Assembly (NCBI GenBank): GCA_910585755.1
Contig: CAJUFH010000056.1
Coordinates: 1-20,286 of the forward strand
DNA: 20,286 nt
Origin: an uncultured Muribaculaceae bacterium
GTDB taxonomy: Bacteria; Bacteroidota; Bacteroidia; Bacteroidales; Muribaculaceae
Reading direction: 5' to 3'
The notes below the pieces were generated by a model. It did no database searches. It was not told where the DNA came from and saw only the letters and a list, made by a program, of their open reading frames with translations. The position numbers and the translations under genes are program-made. Within the stretch, counting starts at the first letter, position 1. The number at the start of each line of letters is the position of its first letter. Positions 14,628 to 20,286 of this stretch are shown here, one piece after another.

Positions 14628-16877
14628 TCAGATTCGACCTACATCCCGGACCCCTTTAACGGTTTTGATTTTCTTTATGATGGATGTAAGGGAAGCGTTG
14701 TCGGGTATGCCGATTACGAGCGTGCCCTGGAAGAGCCCGTCGTGGGAGTCAATCGAGATACTTCTCAGCGTCGTATTCTTTTCCTTGTTGATCACGGAGG
14801 TGATGTTTGTCACGATTCCTATGTCATCGCGGCCCACAACCCTCAGTGTCGCAGCGAATTGCTCACCGATTTTGCCGGACCATTTCGTCGAGATAATGCG
14901 ATAGGGATACCGCTGGCGCATCGAAGGCGCGTTGGGGCAGTCGGTGCGATGGATTTTGACAACCCCGTCGGAGCTGACAAATCCGAAAACATCATCGCCG
15001 TAAATAGGGTTGCAGCAACGCGCGAACCTGTAATTCAGCCCTTTGACATCGTTGCCGATTACAAGCACGTCGCTGCTTCCTGTCCCGCTTTGGGCCGCTG
15101 CCTCGTCGGAATACTGCGACAGGACGAACTCGTCGGCCGACACATGTCCCGCGGAGGGCTCGGCCGGGGCCTCCGGCGCGAGGTAACGGTCGGCTACCGT
15201 GTTGACATCCAGCTTCTCGTCAGCGATTTCCCGATAGAAGTCAGTCGTTGTCTTATATCCGAGTTTCTTTATCAGGCGGCTTAGCTGGGCCTCGTCAAGC
15301 GCTATCTTGCGGTTTTTGAAGCGTCGCTGGAGCATCTCTCGGCCCAGCTCGGCGTTGCGGCTCTCCCGCTCTTTAAGCGTCTGGCGTATCTTGGTGCGGG
15401 CCTTGGAGGTGACGACAATGTTCAGCCAGTCCTGCTTGGGCTGCTGTGAAGGGGAGGTCTGAATCTCAACCGTATCGCCGGAGCGCAGCTTGTAGGTCAG
15501 CTTCTCGTTTTTGCCGTTAACCAGACCGCCGGTGCACGCAGCCCCGAGTTTCGTATGGATATTGAATGCGAAATCAAGCAGGGTGGCTCCGGCCGGGAGG
15601 CGGTAGAGGTCTCCTTTGGGAGTGAACACGAACACCTCCTTGTCGTAGACATCCATCTTGAAGTTGCGCACCAGCTCCATAGGGCCGGAATCGGCTGTCT
15701 CGAGTATGTCGCGGACATTGTTCATCCAGGCGTCCAGCCCACCCTCGCTCTTGATGCCCTTGTAGCGCCAGTGGGCGGCGAGGCCCTTTTCAGCCACCAG
15801 GTCCATGCGACGGGTGCGGATCTGCACTTCGACCCACTTACCCCCCGGTCCGGCTACCGTTATGTGGAGGCTCTCGTAACCGTTGCTCTTGGGAATCGAA
15901 ATCCAGTCCTTCATTCGCGACGGATTCGGGCGGTACATGTCAGTTATGAGCGAGTAGGCCATCCAGCAGTCGCTCTTCTCCTTTTCCGGAGGGGTGTCGA
16001 TAATGATGCGGATAGCGAAGAGGTCATAGATATGGTCTATGTCGGTTTTCTGCTTGCGGAGCTTGTTCCATATCGAGAAAATCGACTTAGTGCGCCCCTT
16101 AATGTCGAATGTCAGGCCGGCATCAAGCAGTTTCTCCTTTACCGGCTTGATAAACGCGTCGATATACAGGTCGCGTTCCTTCTTGCGCTCGTTCAGTTGG
16201 CGGGCGATGGAGGTATATGTCTCGCGGTCGGTATATTTGAGCGACATGTCTTCCAGGTCGCTCTTGATGGAGTAAAGGCCGAGGCGGTGGGCAAGGGACG
16301 CGTAGAGGTAGTTCGCCTCATAGGCGAGGTCCTTTACGCGGCGCTCGTCGGGATGATGGTTGACGAGGCGCATAAGCACCAGACGGTCAACTATCATAAT
16401 TATGATTACGCGGATATCCTCTGCGAACGTCATCAGCAGGCGGCGGAAGTTCTCAGAATCGACCGAGGCGCCGCGGGTATAGAGGGATGTGGCTTTCAGA
16501 AGCCCTCGTACGAGCTTGGCGACATCATCGTTCCATTCCCGGCCGACAGCCTCCTCATCCATCATACCGGTGCGGCAAAGCTGGTGGAGGAGTATGGCAG
16601 CGACGATGTTGCGGTCAGGGCTTACGCGGTCGCAGAAAGCGACGGCGGTCTGCATCGCCCGCAGCAAATGGCTGTTTCCGAACTTGTCGCGGCTGATTCC
16701 TCCCTCGGTCGCGCCCTTAGCGAGTATGCGCCTCATGCGCCCGACATCTCCCGCCGCAATCACGTCGCGGGTTCCTCGGAGCAGGGCGGCGTAATGGCGG
16801 GGCAGGGCAAGCACCTCCTCGGCAGTGAGTGCCGGGGCTTGTTCGGCGGTATTCGGTTTATCATTCAGTTCGGTCAT
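14628..16877 (-). CDS. RelA/SpoT family (p)ppGpp synthetase with degenerate hydrolase domain
   Basis: This RSH protein has 749 residues from the ATG at 16877. An upstream GTG at 16883 overlaps the mlaF stop and is an alternative giving 751. Domain order is pseudo-HD (about 65-200), synthetase (about 235-375, with GRTKSIFSIW, DHIYDLFAIRI, IPKSNGYESLH and EVQIRT), TGS (about 410-475, VFVFTPKGDLYRLP), helical linker, Cys/ZFD-type region (RFARCCNPIYGDDVFGF) and C-terminal ACT (about 670-749). The HD site is lost. The canonical LLHDxxED reads LLHQLCRTG (residues 96-104, so Asp, Glu and Asp are replaced), and DRLHNMR reads DRLVLMR (164-170). It should make but not hydrolyse (p)ppGpp, like RelA; a separate SpoT-like enzyme is expected elsewhere. 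It is coupled to mlaF (TGATTATG). Confidence 0.93.
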   Translation of the reverse strand: MTELNDKPNTAEQAPALTAEEVLALPRHYAALLRGTRDVIAAGDVGRMRRILAKGATEGGISRDKFGNSHLLRAMQTAVAFCDRVSPDRNIVAAILLHQLCRTGMMDEEAVGREWNDDVAKLVRGLLKATSLYTRGASVDSENFRRLLMTFAEDIRVIIIMIVDRLVLMRLVNHHPDERRVKDLAYEANYLYASLAHRLGLYSIKSDLEDMSLKYTDRETYTSIARQLNERKKERDLYIDAFIKPVKEKLLDAGLTFDIKGRTKSIFSIWNKLRKQKTDIDHIYDLFAIRIIIDTPPEKEKSDCWMAYSLITDMYRPNPSRMKDWISIPKSNGYESLHITVAGPGGKWVEVQIRTRRMDLVAEKGLAAHWRYKGIKSEGGLDAWMNNVRDILETADSGPMELVRNFKMDVYDKEVFVFTPKGDLYRLPAGATLLDFAFNIHTKLGAACTGGLVNGKNEKLTYKLRSGDTVEIQTSPSQQPKQDWLNIVVTSKARTKIRQTLKERESRNAELGREMLQRRFKNRKIALDEAQLSRLIKKLGYKTTTDFYREIADEKLDVNTVADRYLAPEAPAEPSAGHVSADEFVLSQYSDEAAAQSGTGSSDVLVIGNDVKGLNYRFARCCNPIYGDDVFGFVSSDGVVKIHRTDCPNAPSMRQRYPYRIISTKWSGKIGEQFAATLRVVGRDDIGIVTNITSVINKEKNTTLRSISIDSHDGLFQGTLVIGIPDNASLTSIIKKIKTVKGVRDVGRI

Positions 16878-16879
16878 AA

Positions 16880-17656
16880 TCACTCTTGGGGTTGGCCGTG
16901 TTCGATAATATAGTCTTTCACCTCCTGGAAGAGACGGGTAGCGAACACGAACTCGTTAAGCGCCTCGTTGGCGGTGGTAAAAATCTTGTTCTTGTCGCCG
17001 ATCCACTCGCGGTGCCCCTTGTTGATAAAGACAATGTTTTCGCCGATACCGAGCACGGAGTTCATGTCGTGGGTATTGATGATAGTCGTTATGTTGTATT
17101 CGTGGGTGATGTCGTGGAGCAGTTCGTCGATAAGGATTGAAGTCTTCGGGTCGAGACCGGAGTTCGGCTCGTCGCAAAACAGGTATTTCGGGTTCAGCGC
17201 TATCGCGCGGGCAATCGCGACGCGCTTCTGCATACCGCCGGAAATTTCCGAGGGGTATTTAGATTCGGCGCCCTGGAGGTTGACGCGCTCGAGGCAGAAA
17301 CGGGCGCGGTCGAGCATCTCCCCCTTGCCCATCTCCGTGAACATTGTCAGGGGGAACATCACGTTGCCGAGCACGGTTTCGGAATCAAAGAGCGCGGAAC
17401 CCTGGAAAAGCATCCCGATTTCCTTGCGCAGTTCCTTGACCTGCTTTGAGGTCATTTCGAGAAGGTCTCGGCCGTCATAAAGAATCTGACCCACTTCCGG
17501 GCGGACCAGGCCGATCATGCTCTTCATGAGCACCGTCTTTCCCGAGCCGCTCTGCCCGATAATCAGGTTTGTGCGCCCGGTATAGAATTTCGCCGATACG
17601 TCGTGGAGGATTGTGCGGCCGTCAAACGATTTAGTTATGTTCTTTACCTCAATCAT
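16880..17656 (-). CDS. mlaF: ABC transporter ATP-binding protein, MlaF-like
   Basis: This is the ATPase of an Mla-type phospholipid transporter between inner and outer membrane. The 258 residues have Walker A GQSGSGKT (34-41), Q-loop region MLFQGSALFDSETV (82-95), signature ISGGMQKR (138-145), Walker B YLFCDEPNSGLDP (158-170) and the H-loop at His196. The GSALFDS(E/M)TV and ISGGM(Q/R)KR wording is characteristic of MlaF/Ttg2A. The start codon overlaps the mlaE stop (ATGA), and its stop overlaps or abuts the RSH start, so the three genes are translationally coupled. An MlaD-type MCE protein is not in the window and must be encoded elsewhere. Confidence 0.93.
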   Translation of the reverse strand: MIEVKNITKSFDGRTILHDVSAKFYTGRTNLIIGQSGSGKTVLMKSMIGLVRPEVGQILYDGRDLLEMTSKQVKELRKEIGMLFQGSALFDSETVLGNVMFPLTMFTEMGKGEMLDRARFCLERVNLQGAESKYPSEISGGMQKRVAIARAIALNPKYLFCDEPNSGLDPKTSILIDELLHDITHEYNITTIINTHDMNSVLGIGENIVFINKGHREWIGDKNKIFTTANEALNEFVFATRLFQEVKDYIIEHGQPQE

Positions 17657-18402
17657 TGCAGAAGGACCTTAGTAAGTATAACGTCGAAAAGCAGGATAAG
17701 GATCGAGCTTGACACGACAGCGTTGGTAGAAGCCTTTCCGACCTGAAGCGCGCCTCCCTTGACGTAGTAGCCGAAGAAAGAGGCGACGGAAGCGATAATG
17801 AAGGCGAATACGAGCGACTTGATCAGTCCATACCATACGTACCATTCGATAAAGTATGCCTGTATGCCGTAGACGTAGCGTGTGACACTTATCATATCGG
17901 TAAACGCCGCGACGAAATAACCTCCAAGGAGCGCCGTACCGATACAGAACACACCGAGAATCGGCATGAAGGCTACAAAGCCGACTATCTTGGGAAGCAC
18001 GAGGTAATTGGCCGAGTTGACACCCATTATGTCAAGCGCGTCGATTTGCTCAGTGACCCTCATGGTGCCGATTTCCGAAGCGATATTCGAGCCGACCTTG
18101 CCCGCGAGAATCAGACAGAGAATCGAGTTTGAAAATTCGAGGAGGACGATGTCGCGGGTGGCGAGTCCGACAGAATAGGCGGGCATCAGGGGGTTGGAGG
18201 TATTGAGCTTCATCTGAATGGTGCAGACGGCGCCGATAAACACCGAAATCACGATAACGAGGGGTATAGAATCGATGCCGAGCTTTACGATTTCCGCCAC
18301 AGTGCGGCGGCCGAAAACGCCCCAGCGGTCCGGGACGCTGAAGGTGCGTCCCATAAAACGGCAGTACTTGCCAAGCTGTTCGAGCGACTTGTCAATTACC
18401 AT
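17653..18402 (-). CDS. mlaE: MlaE-family phospholipid ABC transporter permease
   Basis: This 249-residue inner-membrane permease is the partner of the MlaF-like ATPase. It has the MlaE fold: an amphipathic N-terminal helix (about 1-30), then about five membrane segments (roughly 45-65, 85-105, 133-163, 190-212 and 228-247). The family EQIDALDIMGVNSANYLVLPKI segment (about 117-138) contains the coupling-helix region. ILAGKVGSNIASEIGTMRVTEQ (about 98-119) is the most conserved stretch. The start at 18402 gives a normal N-terminus. It is the first gene of the mlaE-mlaF-rsh operon and divergent from udk. Confidence 0.93.
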   Translation of the reverse strand: MVIDKSLEQLGKYCRFMGRTFSVPDRWGVFGRRTVAEIVKLGIDSIPLVIVISVFIGAVCTIQMKLNTSNPLMPAYSVGLATRDIVLLEFSNSILCLILAGKVGSNIASEIGTMRVTEQIDALDIMGVNSANYLVLPKIVGFVAFMPILGVFCIGTALLGGYFVAAFTDMISVTRYVYGIQAYFIEWYVWYGLIKSLVFAFIIASVASFFGYYVKGGALQVGKASTNAVVSSSILILLFDVILTKVLLQ

Positions 18403-18485
18403 ACAGTATAATCTGAATATCTTTAGTCGTTATGAATACGTCATCGGAGCGCTTGCCGGAGGTATCTCCTGCTCCGAATATCGGA

Positions 18486-18493
18486 CAAAGTTA
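18486..18493 (-). promoter_or_regulatory. -7 promoter element of the mlaE-mlaF-rsh operon
   Basis: TAACTTTG on the minus strand is an exact TAnnTTTG match, 83 bases before the mlaE ATG. No TTTG is present at -33 spacing. The leader of about 77 bases (18403-18480) holds nothing else recognisable. Confidence 0.55.
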
Positions 18494-18547
18494 CTACTTT
18501 TTCCAAGATTCCGGGAGAGTAATGCGCCGAATGTGCGAAAAAAACAT

Positions 18548-18555
18548 TAAATTCG
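18548..18555 (+). promoter_or_regulatory. Possible -7 element of udk-lptB
   Basis: TAAATTCG is one mismatch from TAnnTTTG and lies 31 bases before the udk ATG. No -33 box is seen. This is the best candidate in the divergent 18403-18586 interval on the plus strand. Confidence 0.3.
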
Positions 18556-18586
18556 CACCATAATTTCAACGCAACATATCCGCCGT

Positions 18587-19204
18587 ATGCTCATCATAGG
18601 TATCGCCGGTGGTACCGGGTCCGGAAAAACCACCGTGGTAAACAAGATTATATCCAGCTTCCCCGCAGGGGAGGTGGCCGTCATTCCACAGGATAATTAC
18701 TACAAGGACTCGTCGCACATCCCGCCTGAGGAGCGGTCGAAAATCAATTTCGACGAGCCGGCCGCGATTGAATGGACGCTCCTCGCCCAGCATCTCAGAA
18801 TGCTGAAAGAGGGGCACACTATTGAAATGCCCACTTACAGCTACCTGACCTGCACACGCCAGAAGGAGACAATCACGGTGAAACCTTCCGACGTTGTCAT
18901 CGTGGAAGGTATTCTCGTGCTGTGCGACCCTGTGATGCGGCAGATGATGGACGTTAAATGCTTCGTCGACGCAGATGCGGATGACCGCCTGATACGCGTC
19001 ATCGCCCGCGACTGTATCGAGCGCGGCCGCACGCCCCAGATGGTTATCGACCGTTACGAGGATGTGCTGAAGCCCATGCACTGCATGTATATCGAGCCTT
19101 CCAAACGCTTTGCCGACCTGATTATACCCCAGGGCGGAACCAACTCCGTAGCGATAGGGCTGCTTACCGACTATATCCAGGGTCGTCTCGAACGCAACAA
19201 ATAA
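18587..19204 (+). CDS. udk: Uridine kinase
   Basis: The enzyme phosphorylates uridine and cytidine to UMP and CMP in pyrimidine salvage. The 205 residues match the family length. The P-loop GGTGSGKTT (8-16) opens the protein. QDNYYKDSSH (about 39-48) is the uridine-kinase substrate motif. FDEPAAIEW (about 60-68), YSYLTCTR (about 85-92), VIVEGILVLCDP (about 104-115) and RLIRVIARDCIERGR (about 133-147) follow in canonical order. The ATG at 18587 places the P-loop normally. lptB begins ten bases after the stop, so the two are probably co-transcribed. Confidence 0.96.
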   Translation: MLIIGIAGGTGSGKTTVVNKIISSFPAGEVAVIPQDNYYKDSSHIPPEERSKINFDEPAAIEWTLLAQHLRMLKEGHTIEMPTYSYLTCTRQKETITVKPSDVVIVEGILVLCDPVMRQMMDVKCFVDADADDRLIRVIARDCIERGRTPQMVIDRYEDVLKPMHCMYIEPSKRFADLIIPQGGTNSVAIGLLTDYIQGRLERNK

Positions 19205-19214
19205 CCCGGCTCGT

Positions 19215-20048
19215 ATGGATGAACAGCAGCAGTCAGTGGGGGAGGGAATAGCGAACCCGGAGGCAACGGCGCAGGTAGCGGCGGAAACGACCCACGGCAC
19301 CCCGGAGAAGATGGTCCTCCGAACGGAGAATCTCGTAAAGAAATACGGGCGGCGCACCGTCGTCAACCACGTGTCTATCGATGTCACACAGGGTGAAATC
19401 GTCGGACTTCTCGGACCGAACGGAGCCGGAAAGACCACGACATTCTATATGACCACCGGGCTTATTACCCCCAACGAGGGGAGTATCTATCTTAACGACA
19501 CGAACATTACGAAGTTCCCGGTTTACCGTCGCGCCCAGCACGGGATCGGATACCTTGCCCAGGAGGCATCGGTGTTCCGCAAGATGTCGGTCGAGAACAA
19601 TATCCGCTCCATCCTCGAGATGACGAAAATGAGCGCCGAGGAGCAGCGCGACAAATTGGAGAGCCTGATCGCGGAGTTCCGCCTGCAAAAAGTGCGCAAG
19701 AATCTCGGCGACCAACTGTCGGGCGGTGAACGACGCCGCACGGAGATTGCCCGTTGCCTGGCCATTAACCCGAAATTCATAATGCTCGACGAGCCGTTCG
19801 CCGGAGTCGACCCGATCGCGGTAGAGGATATTCAGGAGGTTGTATATAAGCTCAAAAGCAAGAATATCGGCATCCTTATAACGGACCACAACGCCCAGGA
19901 GACCCTCCGAATAACCGACCGCGCCTATCTGCTGTTTGACGGCAAGATTCTGTTCCAGGGCACGTCGGAGGAGCTGGCCGACAACCCGGTAGTGCGCGAG
20001 AAATATCTCGGGCGCAACTTCATTTTCAACCGCAAAAAATTCAGTTGA
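19215..20048 (+). CDS. lptB: LPS export ABC transporter ATP-binding protein
   Basis: LptB is the ATPase that drives LptB2FGC extraction of lipopolysaccharide from the inner membrane. The 277 residues contain Walker A GPNGAGKT (67-74), the LptB-specific IGYLAQEASVFRKMSVENN (111-129), signature LSGGE (168-172), Walker B MLDEPFAGVDP (190-200) and His225. The first 32 residues are a polar Gln/Glu/Thr/Ala-rich extension before the usual LptB start. An in-frame ATG at 19311 would give a standard 245-residue protein. The longer form is kept because the upstream ATG lies just ten bases after udk and the frame is open with compatible composition. The C-terminal GRNFIFNRKKFS is a short tail. Element 3 follows after six bases. 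Confidence 0.95.
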   Translation: MDEQQQSVGEGIANPEATAQVAAETTHGTPEKMVLRTENLVKKYGRRTVVNHVSIDVTQGEIVGLLGPNGAGKTTTFYMTTGLITPNEGSIYLNDTNITKFPVYRRAQHGIGYLAQEASVFRKMSVENNIRSILEMTKMSAEEQRDKLESLIAEFRLQKVRKNLGDQLSGGERRRTEIARCLAINPKFIMLDEPFAGVDPIAVEDIQEVVYKLKSKNIGILITDHNAQETLRITDRAYLLFDGKILFQGTSEELADNPVVREKYLGRNFIFNRKKFS

Positions 20049-20053
20049 ACTTA

Positions 20054-20180
20054 GAGGGCGTGTCATAACGGCCCATCTGGGTCGTCGCTTGAAGTTTCGG
20101 CCTCGGTCACAATCTTCAGATTGCTCCCATCGGCCTCACCTCCAAGCTCCTACCATCTGAACCGTTCTGACAACACCCTC
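20054..20180. repeat. Palindromic element 3 (127 bp, inverted orientation)
   Basis: Ends GAGGGCG-TGTCATAACGG and the near-complement CCGTTCTGACAACACCCTC enclose arms that pair imperfectly over about 55 bases (for example TTTCGGCCTCGG with CCGATGGGAG-side CGGCCTC). The core is GGTCAC-AATC-TTCA-GATT-GCTCCC (20105-20128). Read on the minus strand, this is GGGAGC-hairpin-GTGACC, the flank motif of elements 1 and 2. The core stem differs from theirs by paired changes. It starts six bases after the lptB stop codon. No terminal duplication is evident at the right end. Confidence 0.75.
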
Positions 20181-20193
20181 CCATCCGGCTACG

Positions 20194-20229
20194 CAGAGCG
20201 CTGTGTCATAATAATGACACAGCGCTCTG
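20194..20229 (+). terminator. Perfect 16-bp hairpin downstream of lptB
   Basis: CAGAGCGCTGTGTCAT (20194-20209) and ATGACACAGCGCTCTG (20214-20229) are perfectly complementary around loop AATA. No T tract follows directly, so on its own it may be a 3'-end stabiliser or part of a double terminator with 20233-20269. Confidence 0.55.
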
Positions 20230-20232
20230 ATG

Positions 20233-20269
20233 AAAGAGACTGTCTAACAAGTTTGGGCAGTCTCTTTTT
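20233..20269 (+). terminator. Intrinsic terminator of udk-lptB
   Basis: AAAGAGACTGTC (20233-20244) pairs with GGCAGTCTCTTT (20256-20267, one G-T wobble), followed by further T residues to 20269. Stem plus T tract fit a Rho-independent terminator. The A-rich left flank means it could also serve a minus-strand gene beyond the window. Confidence 0.75.
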
Positions 20270-20286
20270 ATGGTCTAAACAGGCTA

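Noticed and set aside
15555..16913. 452-codon open frame on the plus strand
   Set aside because: Antisense to the RelA/SpoT gene, which has clear domains over the same bases; treated as a shadow of GC-rich codon use.

Overview
The window reads as chromosomal DNA of a member of the order Bacteroidales. The gene content resembles the Muribaculaceae/Bacteroides branch, but this is inferred from familiar proteins, not from a search. Signs are a PPi-dependent phosphofructokinase, a DUF4924 protein, an outer-membrane beta-barrel protein with a carboxypeptidase-regulatory-like N-terminus, an ftsY-rimO operon and Bacteroidetes-type promoters (TAnnTTTG at -7, sometimes TTTG at -33, almost no Shine-Dalgarno sites). 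Most of the window is GC-rich housekeeping sequence. The exception is an AT-richer accessory stretch at about 8.1-10.3 kb.

Layout. 1-3.7 kb, plus strand: proA and an outer-membrane beta-barrel protein, bracketed by two inverted copies of a palindrome-containing repeat. 3.8-8.1 kb, minus strand: DUF4924-rmuC behind a clear promoter, then PPi-phosphofructokinase and a small SMR (Gdx/SugE-like) transporter. 8.1-9.5 kb: a small exported protein and a TfoX-N protein, interspersed with two 186-bp palindromic elements. 9.5-10.3 kb: a toxin-antitoxin-like pair with a 50-codon first gene and a GNAT acetyltransferase broken by a frameshift. 10.4-13.7 kb, minus strand: ftsY-rimO-isochorismate synthase. 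13.8-18.4 kb, minus strand: mlaE-mlaF-RelA/SpoT-lipoprotein, tightly packed with overlapping starts and stops. 18.6-20.05 kb, plus strand, divergent from the Mla operon: udk-lptB. The last 240 bp hold a third palindromic element and two strong hairpins.

Themes. Two ABC systems for envelope lipids flank the divergent region at 18.4-18.6 kb: MlaE/MlaF for phospholipid traffic and LptB for LPS export. The Mla pair is apparently co-transcribed with an RSH enzyme whose (p)ppGpp hydrolase site is visibly destroyed. The least expected signal is a family of three long imperfect palindromes (8152-8337, 8923-9108, 20054-20180). They share a small core hairpin flanked by GGGAGC and G(T/A)GACC. Their arms differ in sequence but keep pairing, and the core stem shows compensatory changes. 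They look like structured mobile repeats or RNA elements; I cannot name a described family for them. No tRNA, rRNA, CRISPR array or intact insertion sequence was seen.
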